Shown: positions 16,618-25,480 of the stretch, piece after piece | Position numbering within the stretch: position 1 is the first letter of the stretch | How the letters are laid out: every line of letters starts with the position of its first letter | Notes under the pieces: model-generated | Told to the model about the DNA's origin: nothing | The model's database searches: none | The model's input: the letters and a program-made list of their open reading frames with translations, nothing else | Translations under genes and position numbers: made by a program | Assembly: GCA_947649495.1 (NCBI GenBank) | Contig: CANSRU010000002.1 | Coordinates: 122,337-186,336, forward strand | Source of the DNA: an uncultured Porphyromonadaceae bacterium | Lineage (GTDB): Bacteria; Bacteroidota; Bacteroidia; Bacteroidales; Muribaculaceae | Length of the DNA stretch: 64,000 nt | Reading direction: 5' to 3'

Positions 16618-19371
16618 ATGAACAATCTTAAAAAATATATAGGCATTGCGTTCGCCGCCGTGGCCGCCTGCTCGGGCTTTACCGCCTGTCAGGACGATGT
16701 GGATGCCCCCGGAATGAAAGTGCCGGTGGCCACACTTCAGGCCAACAAGACCATAGCGGAAGTGAAACAGCAATACTGGAACAATGCCGACAACTATATT
16801 GATACCATCAAGCTCAAGGACAACAACGACGAGCATGTGGTGGTGTCGGGCCGTGTGATAAGTTCCGATGCTTCGGGCAATATCTATAAGAGCCTTGTGA
16901 TTCAGGATGCTACCGGCGCCCTTGCAATGTCGATAAACGCCAATTCGCTCTACAATGACTACCGTGTGGGTCAGGAGATAGTGGTGGACCTCACCGACAT
17001 GTACATAGGCAAGTACAGCACTCTCCAGCAGCTCGGTTTCCCTGATTATTCAGCAGCCTACGGCTGGCAGGCTACATTCATGCCTCTCGAATTCTTCAAG
17101 GAGCATGTGCAGCTCAACGGCTTGCCTGAACCGGCAGCTATCGACACATTGACCATAAGCCTCGGCGACCTTGGCAACGGAAACGAGACACAGATGAAAT
17201 ATCAGAGCCAGTTGGTGCGCCTGAACAATGTATATTTTGAGGACGGCGGCGAGAAATCGTTCTGCGACGGTCATAAGATAAACACCAACCGTACCCTCAA
17301 GGACGATAACGGCAATAAGATAACAGTGCGCACAAGCGGCTATGCCAACTATTGGAGCGTGATGCTTCCCGCCGAGCATGGTGATGTGGTGGGTATATTG
17401 TCCACCTATAAGTCAAACGGCAATCTTGAGTGGCAGCTGCTGATGCGCTCGACATCCGACCTTCTCAACTTCGGCGACCCGACATTGCCCAAGGGTACTG
17501 AGACCAATCCTTACGATGTGCTCGAGGCTATCGATATGGTTGCAGCAGGCAATGCTGTTTCGGCTTGGTATACAGGTTATATTGTAGGCTCGCTCAAAGC
17601 CGGCGTTACTGAGGTAGCTTCCGACGAAGACATTCTGTGGGGTGCTGAGGCCGAGGTTAACAATACTCTCGTAATCGGTCAGACAGCCGAATCCAATACA
17701 TTGGCCGACTGTATGCTCATTACTCTGCCGCAAGGTTCCGCTCTCCGCGAGTACGGCAACCTGCGCGATGTGCCTGAAAACTACAAGAAGCAGATATGGG
17801 TACTTGCCACTCCCGGCACGGTGATGGATATGAACGCGTTTACCGGCAATACCGGCGCAGCCAACGAATTCCGTATCGAGGGCGTTAAGGTTCCCGGTGG
17901 CGAGGATACCGATCCTATAGCTGAAGGCGACGGTACGGAAGCCAAACCCTACAATCCCACTCAGGTTCTTGCCAAGGGTGATGCCGTGAATGAAACCGGC
18001 AAATGGGTGAGCGGTTACATCGTAGGTTATATCCCTGACAAGAAACTCGAGGAGGCTGTGTTCACAGTTCCCGCAACAAGCAATGCGAATATACTCATAG
18101 CCACCACGCCCGATGAAAAGGACTATAAGAAATGCGTGCCTGTGCAGCTCCCCTCGGCACAGTCGGCTTTGCGCGCCGCTCTCAATCTGCAGAGTAATCC
18201 CGGAAACCTCGGAAAGGTATGTTCAGTCTACGGTAATCTGATAAAATACTTCCTGGTGGCCGGCGTGAAGGAGACAAGCAATTACAAACTCGACGGACAG
18301 GGTGGTGACACTCCGCAACCCGGCAATGCTCTCTATGAAGAGCCATTCAAGACTTCGCAGGGTGATTTCACCATACACAATGTAAGTCTGTCGCCGTCTC
18401 TTACCTACGTATGGACTCACGATTCCAGCTATGGCTACATGAAGGCTTCGGCTTTCAGCGGACAGTCGTATGCTTCCGATTCCTGGCTCATGTCGCCGGT
18501 GCTCGATCTCTCGGCCGCCCAGAACCCTGTGCTGAAATTTGACCACGTGACCAACAAATTCCCCTCGCTCGATGTGGCTAAACAGCAGGTTTCGCTTGCA
18601 GTGAGCGTTGATGGCGGCGACTGGCAGACAGTGGCCATACCCAATTGGTCGACCAACAGCGACTGGACATTTGTAAACTCAGGCGACATAAGCCTTGCTG
18701 CTTACGCAGGCAAGAAAATCAAGCTTGGTTTCCACTATACCAGCACTGATGGAGCTTCCGGTTCGTGGGAGATAAAGAATCTGTCGATTACCGGATCCGG
18801 TTCCATCACAGCCACTCCCGACACCAGTTTCCCCGGTGGCGGTTCGGGCAGCGGCACCGAGACTCCCAATCCTCCGGTGACCGGCGGTAATACCGCCGAC
18901 CTCAACACCCTTACGGTGTCGAGCTCGTACAAGACTTTCACCACCACCAACGGATGGGTAGCAGCCAACTGCGCCGTGCAGTCGGGTGGCGATAAGGATG
19001 CTAATCCTGTGTTCCAGTTCATAGGTACTTCTGATGATATCGCTGTTTGTCTTAATGGTAAATCATCGGCTCCCGGTTCGCTGACATCGCCAACACTCAC
19101 CGGCGGTATCAAGACTTTGACATTCAAGTATGGCTTCGCTTTCAGCGACAAGCAGTGCGATTTCACCATCAATATCAAGCAAAACGGCAGTGTGGTCAAG
19201 ACCAAAACTGTGAATGTGGCCACTGTGACTAAACTTACAGCTATTGATTTCAGCTGGAGCGATATAAACGTTACCGGCGATTTCGTGATAGAGATTGTAA
19301 ATGATTGCAAGACCGGCACCGATAAGAATGTTGACCGTGTGTCTATCTGGAATATATCCTGGACCAACTGA
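16618..19371 (+). CDS. DUF5689/DUF6359 multidomain surface lipoprotein with choice-of-anchor J domain (second copy)
   Basis: 917 aa. Lipobox FTAC with Cys24 followed by Gln-Asp-Asp suggests surface export. Its first 560 residues parallel the preceding gene: DUF5689 (about 30-290, with VISSDASGNIYKSLVIQDAT) and two DUF6359 modules (about 292-430 and 436-565). After these come a choice-of-anchor-J, lectin-like jelly-roll domain (about 569-730, DSWLMSPVLDLSAAQNPVLKF), a Gly/Ser/Pro linker (about 735-758) and a final beta domain (about 760-917). Paralogy with the upstream gene indicates tandem duplication and domain swapping at the C-terminus. It ends the operon, 30 bp before a hairpin terminator. 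Probable surface ligand-binding component. Confidence 0.85.
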   Translation: MNNLKKYIGIAFAAVAACSGFTACQDDVDAPGMKVPVATLQANKTIAEVKQQYWNNADNYIDTIKLKDNNDEHVVVSGRVISSDASGNIYKSLVIQDATGALAMSINANSLYNDYRVGQEIVVDLTDMYIGKYSTLQQLGFPDYSAAYGWQATFMPLEFFKEHVQLNGLPEPAAIDTLTISLGDLGNGNETQMKYQSQLVRLNNVYFEDGGEKSFCDGHKINTNRTLKDDNGNKITVRTSGYANYWSVMLPAEHGDVVGILSTYKSNGNLEWQLLMRSTSDLLNFGDPTLPKGTETNPYDVLEAIDMVAAGNAVSAWYTGYIVGSLKAGVTEVASDEDILWGAEAEVNNTLVIGQTAESNTLADCMLITLPQGSALREYGNLRDVPENYKKQIWVLATPGTVMDMNAFTGNTGAANEFRIEGVKVPGGEDTDPIAEGDGTEAKPYNPTQVLAKGDAVNETGKWVSGYIVGYIPDKKLEEAVFTVPATSNANILIATTPDEKDYKKCVPVQLPSAQSALRAALNLQSNPGNLGKVCSVYGNLIKYFLVAGVKETSNYKLDGQGGDTPQPGNALYEEPFKTSQGDFTIHNVSLSPSLTYVWTHDSSYGYMKASAFSGQSYASDSWLMSPVLDLSAAQNPVLKFDHVTNKFPSLDVAKQQVSLAVSVDGGDWQTVAIPNWSTNSDWTFVNSGDISLAAYAGKKIKLGFHYTSTDGASGSWEIKNLSITGSGSITATPDTSFPGGGSGSGTETPNPPVTGGNTADLNTLTVSSSYKTFTTTNGWVAANCAVQSGGDKDANPVFQFIGTSDDIAVCLNGKSSAPGSLTSPTLTGGIKTLTFKYGFAFSDKQCDFTINIKQNGSVVKTKTVNVATVTKLTAIDFSWSDINVTGDFVIEIVNDCKTGTDKNVDRVSIWNISWTN

Positions 19372-19401
19372 TACGCAGTTGACGTAAACTGATATTCAAT
19401 G

Positions 19402-19434
19402 ACAGGGCGTGGCCATGGGGCCGCGCCCTGTTTA
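19402..19434 (+). terminator. Intrinsic terminator ending the TonB receptor/lipoprotein operon
   Basis: acagggcg pairs with cgccctgt, with further GC pairing (ggcc/ggcc) inside, followed by TTTAT. The T-run is short. Confidence 0.65.
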
Positions 19435-19474
19435 TGTAATCGTAAACCTAATTAGGGCTAATTGGCTCAATAAA

Positions 19475-19506
19475 TTTGGCATTGCACTCGACATATAGTA
19501 AATTTG
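19475..19506 (+). promoter_or_regulatory. Bacteroidales-type promoter for the unknown membrane protein / ruvB operon
   Basis: TTTG at 19475-19478, a 20-bp spacer and TAAATTTG at 19499-19506 form a near-ideal consensus. The ATG lies 45 bp beyond. This also argues against starting translation at an in-frame TTG that lies inside the -7 element. Confidence 0.8.
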
Positions 19507-19551
19507 CAAGAAATAGCCCCGGAAGCGGGGCGACTAAACACATATCTATAC

Positions 19552-21498
19552 ATGAGCGTAAAATATCCTTATCTTGATATAGCTGTATGGTATCGCGACG
19601 CGGAGTCGCAATGCCATGAACTGTCGTATAATTCCGCCCCATCCATAAAATTGCCGGCGGCCACCGAGCTATCGGCTCATTTTGTCAATCTCACCGATGG
19701 CTATCTGATGTGGAACACCGGAAGCCGGCGGGCATTCAGCTATTTTATGCTCGATGAGGCCGGAGCCGACCACAGGCTGACGGTGACGTTGCGTATGGAT
19801 TTCGATGTTCTGGCTGCCGGACGTCCGGTGGTCAATTTACTGGCGGCTATAAAGAACCGTATAAATGGGAATGAGGAGCTTACGGAGTCAATGCTTGACG
19901 AACTGCTCGAATCGGCAGGTTTCCCCGAGACACCGCTGCGTAGTCAGGGAGCACTGGAAAGCTATCTGGATGGAAAGGGTGTGTGCTACCGCACATATAT
20001 GTCGGGCAGCGAGCTCGCCAATATATTCGCTTTTTCCCGGCAGCGTGACTATATGCCTTTCAAGGGGGTGATAGTGGTGCCCGCCACAGTGTCGGCACAG
20101 CCCGATTCACGGCTTAAACAATTGACCGAGCCGTTGGATAAGTCTCTTATGGTGGTTTGTCCGGAAGGTGTCGAGGCATCGGCCTACAGGGTGGAGCTGA
20201 CCGACAAGCTGACCGTGACATATACTCTCGATGGCTTCGACCCGGTGAGCGAGACATTTGAGGTGGGAACCACCAACCGCTATGTGCGCATAGCCGGCCC
20301 GGCTCTGATTGTCAACAACGCGCGCCATGCCGGCATAGTGTTCCGCAAGAGGATACCTTATATGGTGAAAGCTGCCGGTGGTGAAGATGTCGATACATAT
20401 ACCGTGCTTATCAACGGCCGCACCGCGCCACGCACTGAGGGCGGTTTTGAAATAAGCAATCTGGATTTTGCCGACGGCCCTGTTACGCTTACAGTATCTT
20501 CGACCAACTATTATAATTATGTCAAGGAATACTCATGCAGTGAGCTGCTTGCCGCGGCTCCGCTTGAGATAGTGCTCGAGAAGGAGTCGCGCGAGGTGTT
20601 GCTGCGTCTGGATTTCGGGGTGGCAAGGGTGCTTGAGTTCAGTCTCCACATAGAGAAGAACACACCCGAGTACAATCAGCTGCGGGCCGGACGTTTTCAC
20701 AGTTTCCGCGCTCACCGGCTTGTTGGAACCTCGCCCGAGACATACAATGTGGACTTACGCGGCGGGATGCCGGTGGGCGATGTGGCTGCCCGCGAAGCCG
20801 AGGTGAAAAAGCCCTTGGTGGCACCTGTGTTTGATAAAAAAACCGACGAACCGGTGCAGGAACCGGAAGTTGAGACAGAAGAAACCGTGGAGGAACAGCG
20901 CAGTAACCGAAGCCGTCGTTGGATTGTGGCAGCGGCGTTCTGCGCGTCGATTATTTTGGCCGCCGGAGTAATCTGGTATCTGATGTCGCGTCCGGCATCA
21001 GACGAAGTGCGCGGTGAGGATGTGGTCGGAGCGCCTGTCGCTGAGCAGGCAGTACCAGATGCAGATACCACCGCGGTGGAGACTACTCCCGCGGTTACTG
21101 AGGTTAAAACCGTAGAGGAAACTGCGGTTGCCGTGGAGATTCCGGCCGATGAAAAGGCCGATATTGAATATCTGAACGCCGGCAAGGTGTGGAAGCGCGC
21201 CGGATTGAAATCGGAGAAATACCGTTCGCTGTACGATGCCATGACGTCGGGCAACATCGACAAGGTGGTGGAACACGACTATTTCATGATACAGGGACAG
21301 GCCTCTAACGCTACAGCCGTCAAGATTGCCGACCTGCTGTGGGCGGCCAAGGGGAGCGGTACGGAACGTTCCAATGTAAGGGTGCTCACGGAGCTTGCCG
21401 ACAAGGAATCCATAAACCTGCATCAGGTTTATGAGAATCTGATGCGTCTGCGCGACGGCAGCCCCAACACCACACCGCGTCCTACGAAAGTAAAATAA
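19552..21498 (+). CDS. Uncharacterised single-pass membrane protein with beta-rich N-terminal region
   Basis: 648 aa; I do not recognise the whole family. Residues 1 to about 440 are soluble and beta-rich, with two segments reminiscent of PEGA or carboxypeptidase-like repeats (near 215-245 and 275-325). An acidic linker (Glu/Val/Thr-rich) leads to Arg-rich RSNRSRRW and one membrane helix at about 459-478 ([20 protein letters not shown]). By the positive-inside rule the N-terminal part is cytosolic and the 165-residue C-terminal part periplasmic. The latter has an acidic spacer and a helical end ([21 protein letters not shown]). No signal peptide. It shares one base with ruvB and heads that operon. 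The start follows from the promoter position. Confidence 0.7.
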   Translation: MSVKYPYLDIAVWYRDAESQCHELSYNSAPSIKLPAATELSAHFVNLTDGYLMWNTGSRRAFSYFMLDEAGADHRLTVTLRMDFDVLAAGRPVVNLLAAIKNRINGNEELTESMLDELLESAGFPETPLRSQGALESYLDGKGVCYRTYMSGSELANIFAFSRQRDYMPFKGVIVVPATVSAQPDSRLKQLTEPLDKSLMVVCPEGVEASAYRVELTDKLTVTYTLDGFDPVSETFEVGTTNRYVRIAGPALIVNNARHAGIVFRKRIPYMVKAAGGEDVDTYTVLINGRTAPRTEGGFEISNLDFADGPVTLTVSSTNYYNYVKEYSCSELLAAAPLEIVLEKESREVLLRLDFGVARVLEFSLHIEKNTPEYNQLRAGRFHSFRAHRLVGTSPETYNVDLRGGMPVGDVAAREAEVKKPLVAPVFDKKTDEPVQEPEVETEETVEEQRSNRSRRWIVAAAFCASIILAAGVIWYLMSRPASDEVRGEDVVGAPVAEQAVPDADTTAVETTPAVTEVKTVEETAVAVEIPADEKADIEYLNAGKVWKRAGLKSEKYRSLYDAMTSGNIDKVVEHDYFMIQGQASNATAVKIADLLWAAKGSGTERSNVRVLTELADKESINLHQVYENLMRLRDGSPNTTPRPTKVK

Positions 21499-22544
21499 TG
21501 CAACCTGCGATGGACGACAGCTTTGATATAAGAAATGCCCGCGAGAGCGGAGCCATGCCGCAGGGCGAGCGCGATATCGAAAAGGCTCTGCGCCCTTCGG
21601 AGTTTGACTCGTTCAGCGGTCAGGAAAAGGTGGTGGAGAATCTCAAGGTGTTCGTGGCTGCGGCCCGAATGCGTGGCGAGGCTCTTGATCATCTGCTTCT
21701 TCATGGCCCTCCCGGACTTGGCAAGACAACGCTCTCGGGAATAATAGCCAACGAACTTGGCGTGGGTTTCAAGGTCACTTCCGGGCCTGTACTCGACAAG
21801 CCGGGCGATCTGGCCGGTATTCTCACGTCGCTCGAGGAGAACGATGTGCTGTTCATAGACGAGATTCACCGCCTCAGCCCGGTGGTGGAGGAGTATCTCT
21901 ATTCGGCAATGGAGGATTACCGTATAGATATAATGATTGACAAGGGGCCGGGTGCGAGAAGTGTGCAGCTCACGCTGTCGCCCTTCACGCTTGTAGGCGC
22001 CACCACGCGCAGCGGTCTGCTCACATCGCCGCTCAGGGCGCGGTTCGGCATAAACTGTCATCTGGAATATTACGACCATGAGGTGCTGGAACGCATCATC
22101 CTCCGTTCGGCGGGATTGCTCGGCGTGAAGTGTACGGGCGAGGCGGCCCATGAGATAGCCATGCGCAGCCGCGGCACGCCACGTATTGCCAACGCGTTGC
22201 TGCGTCGCGTGCGCGACTTCGCGCAGGTGAAAGGTTCGGGAATAGTGGAGCCTGAGATAGCGCGTTATGCTCTGGAGGCTCTGAATATCGACCGGTATGG
22301 GCTTGACGAGATAGATAATAAGATACTTACCACTATAATAACCAAATTCAAAGGTGGTCCGGTGGGACTCGGCACCATAGCTACCGCTCTCGGCGAGGAT
22401 GCCGGAACGATAGAGGAGGTCTATGAGCCGTATCTCATAAAGGAGGGATTCATAAAGCGCACACCGCGGGGACGCGAGGTGACAGAATTGGCGTACGTGC
22501 ATCTCGGACAGACGAGGAAGCCTCAGGAGGGCACATTGTTCTGA
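21498..22544 (+). CDS. ruvB: Holliday junction branch migration ATPase RuvB
   Basis: 348-aa AAA+ motor that drives branch migration with RuvA during recombinational repair. Visible: Walker [10 protein letters not shown] (about 70-78), the [18 protein letters not shown] stretch, Walker [11 protein letters not shown], sensor 1 GATTRSGLL with PLRARFG, and the C-terminal winged helix with [16 protein letters not shown]. The start codon overlaps the previous stop as TAATG; a second ATG four codons later (MDDSFDIRN) is closer to the homologous N-terminus and could be the true start. ruvA and ruvC are not present in the window. Confidence 0.97.
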   Translation: MQPAMDDSFDIRNARESGAMPQGERDIEKALRPSEFDSFSGQEKVVENLKVFVAAARMRGEALDHLLLHGPPGLGKTTLSGIIANELGVGFKVTSGPVLDKPGDLAGILTSLEENDVLFIDEIHRLSPVVEEYLYSAMEDYRIDIMIDKGPGARSVQLTLSPFTLVGATTRSGLLTSPLRARFGINCHLEYYDHEVLERIILRSAGLLGVKCTGEAAHEIAMRSRGTPRIANALLRRVRDFAQVKGSGIVEPEIARYALEALNIDRYGLDEIDNKILTTIITKFKGGPVGLGTIATALGEDAGTIEEVYEPYLIKEGFIKRTPRGREVTELAYVHLGQTRKPQEGTLF

Positions 22545-22574
22545 CCCCACGTTGAATCGATAGGTGAAATAACT

Positions 22575-24098
22575 ATGAGCGGAGTAAAAAGTTTAGCCAA
22601 GGATACGGCGATATACGGAATGAGCAGCATAGTGGGACGATTTCTCAACTGGTGCCTTGTTCCGTTGTACACCATTATGTTTCCGGCCGCGGAGTATGGC
22701 ATGGTTACATATATATACTCCATAGTGGCTCTGGCACTTGTTGTGCTGATATATGGGATGGAGACCGGATTCTTCCGTTTCGCCAACCACGACCGCTATA
22801 CAGATCCGGTGGAGGTCTACTCCACATCGCTGATTTCGCTTATCGGTAGTTCGACACTGTTTGTGGCGGCTGTGTTGCTGTTGCTCGACCCTATAAGCCG
22901 GGCCATGGATTGCGGTGAACACAAAAGTTATATATGGCTCATGGCGGCCACGGTGGGTATAGACGCGGTGACGGCTATTCCGTTTTCCATGCTGCGCTTC
23001 CGCCACCGGCCCATGAGGTTTGCACTGCTGAAGGTGGTCAATATCGGAATGAATATAGGTCTGAATCTGTTTTTCATTCTGTTATGTCCATGGCTGTCTG
23101 AACATCTGTCATGGAGTGTGAGCTGGTTTTACAATCCAGACTATGGCATAGGCTATATATTCCTGGCCAATTTTGTTAGTTCGGTGGTGACTATGGCGTT
23201 GCTGTATCCTGAGCTCCGCGGCTTCAGATGGCGTTTCAACCGCCGCCTGTGGCTGGAGATGATAGTCTATTCCTTTCCTCTTCTGGTGCTCGGTGTGGCC
23301 GGTATAATGAATCAGACGCTTGACAAGATTCTGCTGCCCGACCTTGTGGCCGACAAGGCCACCGCCATGCAGCAACTCGGTATCTACGGCGCCAACTACA
23401 AGATAGCCATAGTGATGGTGATGTTCATACAGGCATTCCGGTTTGCCTACGAGCCGTTTATATTCTCGCAGAACAAGGAGCGCGGCGAGGGGCGTCTGCA
23501 ATCCTACCGCGACGCCATGAAATGGTTTGTGGTGTTTGCCATGGTGATATTTCTTGGCGTGATGTTCTATCTGCCGTTTTTGCGTTATTTTATCTCCCCG
23601 GCTTATTTCAGCGGCCTTAAGGTGGTGCCTGTGATAATGCTCGCCGAATTTTTCTTCGGTGTGTTTTTCAACCTGTCGCTGTGGTACAAACTCACCGACC
23701 GTACCCACTGGGGTGTATGGTTCTCGCTTCTCGGTCTTGCCGTTACGGTGGGGCTTAATGTGCTGCTTGTGCCGCGCATGGGATATATGGGATGTGCATG
23801 GGCAGCACTCGGATGCTATGGGGTGATGATGCTGACATCCTATTTCGTGGGACTTAAAAAGTATCCTATTGGCTATGAAACCCGCCGTCTGACAGCCTAT
23901 TTCGTTCTTGCGATGGCCATATATGGTGTGGGGGAGCTGCTCACATCGCCTTCGCAATGGATCAACATACCGCTGCGCACAGCACTGATTGCGGGATATC
24001 TATTGGCGGTGCTGAGGCATGAACGTGTGAAATTGACGCAGCTTCTGCCACTTGATGTAATAATGAACAGACTAAAACCGGGTAGCAATGAAAAATAA
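22575..24098 (+). CDS. Polysaccharide flippase (Wzx/MurJ-like, MOP superfamily)
   Basis: 507-aa multi-pass membrane protein with 12-14 hydrophobic segments. The start MSGVKSLAKDTAIYGMSSIVGRFLNWCLVPLYT is typical of oligosaccharide flippases of the polysaccharide-biosynthesis family. This is followed by PAAEYGMVTYIYSIVALALVVLIYGMETGFFRF and a long mid-section containing the loop LPDLVADKATAMQQLGIYGANYKIA. The family moves lipid-linked sugars across the inner membrane. A lipid II flippase role is possible but not shown. I recall ruvB adjacent to such a gene in other Bacteroidales. It overlaps the next gene by 11 bp. Confidence 0.85.
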   Translation: MSGVKSLAKDTAIYGMSSIVGRFLNWCLVPLYTIMFPAAEYGMVTYIYSIVALALVVLIYGMETGFFRFANHDRYTDPVEVYSTSLISLIGSSTLFVAAVLLLLDPISRAMDCGEHKSYIWLMAATVGIDAVTAIPFSMLRFRHRPMRFALLKVVNIGMNIGLNLFFILLCPWLSEHLSWSVSWFYNPDYGIGYIFLANFVSSVVTMALLYPELRGFRWRFNRRLWLEMIVYSFPLLVLGVAGIMNQTLDKILLPDLVADKATAMQQLGIYGANYKIAIVMVMFIQAFRFAYEPFIFSQNKERGEGRLQSYRDAMKWFVVFAMVIFLGVMFYLPFLRYFISPAYFSGLKVVPVIMLAEFFFGVFFNLSLWYKLTDRTHWGVWFSLLGLAVTVGLNVLLVPRMGYMGCAWAALGCYGVMMLTSYFVGLKKYPIGYETRRLTAYFVLAMAIYGVGELLTSPSQWINIPLRTALIAGYLLAVLRHERVKLTQLLPLDVIMNRLKPGSNEK

Positions 24099-25476
24099 TT
24101 TCGCCTCACGTCTGAGCAATTATCTCGTGAATTATTTCGCGGTGTCGCATCAGCTTGTCCCGCAGGCCGATGCCGAGGCTGATATACGAGACGGTGTGTC
24201 GTTCCGCGGCACAAACATGATAATTCTTGTGCTGGCCATACTTATAGCTTCGCTGGGATTGAACACCAATTCCACCGCTGTAATAATCGGCGCCATGCTC
24301 ATATCGCCGCTCATGGGGCCGATAATAGGTGTGGGGCTGGGTGTGGGCATACACGATTTTGACCTGATAAAGCGTGCTTTGCGCAATCTGGTGATGGCGG
24401 CGGGATTTTCGGTGCTCGCCTCTACGCTTTACTTCTTGATTTCGCCTGTCAACGAGGGGCATAGCGAGCTGCTGGCCCGCACGTCGCCCACCATCTACGA
24501 TGTACTGATAGGATTTGTGGGCGGTGGCGCCGGCATAGTGGCCATAGGGAGCAAGAGCAAAGGCAATGTGATTCCGGGTGTGGCCATAGCCACGGCTCTT
24601 ATGCCGCCGCTATGCACTGCGGGGTATGGTCTGGCCACCTGGCAGCTCAATTATTTTTTCGGCGCGGCCTATCTGTTTCTGATTAATTCAATCTACATAG
24701 CTTTCGCCACGTTCATAGGTGTGAAGCTGTTGGGCTACAAGGGTGTGAGTGTGGTCGACGACCAGCGTGCCCGCAAGGTGCGCCGGATAGTCTATGTGCT
24801 TGCGGCACTCACCATGCTTCCCAGTATATGGCTCACATACAATATGTTGCGCGAAAGTAAGTTTGCCATGCAGGCCGGTGAGTTCGTGAACCGTGAATGC
24901 CGCTTCCCCGACACTCAGGTGCTGTCAGACAGGGCATATACCGAGAATGGCCAGCGCATAATATCCATCACGCTCATAGGACGCACATTGCCGGTGGATT
25001 CATTGGAACTGGCCTTGTCGTCGAGATTGAAGTTCTATGGACTGGCCGGGACGCGGTTGCAGTTTGTGCAGGGCGGGGTGGCGATGAGCGCGGATACCGA
25101 CAATGCCAACATGCGCGATATTTTCGATCTGGCGCAATCCACCATATCGCGTCAGCAGCAACAGATAGACTCGTTGCGTCAGGCCTTGGTACAGACCCGC
25201 TCGGCCATGGCGGTGAGCGCCGAGATATCTCCCGAGCTGAAAGTGCTGTTTCCGCAGGTGGAGGAGATTGCGGTGAGTCAGAGTGTGTTTTCGGATATAG
25301 AGAGCCAGGCGCTCGACACTGTGTATGTGGCTTTGGTTCACTTTTCGAGCCAGATGCCTGTGGCTACGAAAGCTAAGTTCCGGGAATATCTTGAGGCACG
25401 GCTGAAATTGAAAAATATAGAGATTGTGCCTACAGGCAGTGTGACAGGCAGGGATAACAAGAAAGAAAAAAAATAA
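24088..25476 (+). CDS. DUF389 family membrane protein
   Basis: 462 aa. Residues about 40-260 contain about six hydrophobic segments with the DUF389 signature: NTNSTAVIIGAMLISPLMGPI, then GVGLGVGIHDFDLIKRALRNL, GFVGGGAGIVAIGSKSK and IATALMPPLCTAGYGLA. The remaining ~200 residues are soluble, containing an alpha-helical coiled stretch (STISRQQQQIDSLRQALVQTRSAM) and an alpha/beta end. The family has no well-established function. It overlaps the flippase stop and is followed after 4 bp by a glycosyltransferase, hinting at an envelope role (inference). Confidence 0.85.
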   Translation: MKNNFASRLSNYLVNYFAVSHQLVPQADAEADIRDGVSFRGTNMIILVLAILIASLGLNTNSTAVIIGAMLISPLMGPIIGVGLGVGIHDFDLIKRALRNLVMAAGFSVLASTLYFLISPVNEGHSELLARTSPTIYDVLIGFVGGGAGIVAIGSKSKGNVIPGVAIATALMPPLCTAGYGLATWQLNYFFGAAYLFLINSIYIAFATFIGVKLLGYKGVSVVDDQRARKVRRIVYVLAALTMLPSIWLTYNMLRESKFAMQAGEFVNRECRFPDTQVLSDRAYTENGQRIISITLIGRTLPVDSLELALSSRLKFYGLAGTRLQFVQGGVAMSADTDNANMRDIFDLAQSTISRQQQQIDSLRQALVQTRSAMAVSAEISPELKVLFPQVEEIAVSQSVFSDIESQALDTVYVALVHFSSQMPVATKAKFREYLEARLKLKNIEIVPTGSVTGRDNKKEKK

Positions 25477-25480
25477 CGAT

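Noticed and set aside
11660..19371. Polysaccharide utilisation locus (SusC/SusD pair)
   Set aside because: The receptor is followed by DUF5689/DUF6359 lipoproteins, not by a SusD-type TPR lipoprotein, and no glycoside hydrolase or polysaccharide lyase lies nearby.
21429..22550. 373-codon open frame antisense to ruvB
   Set aside because: Fully covered by ruvB with Walker and sensor motifs; the reverse product shows no domain.
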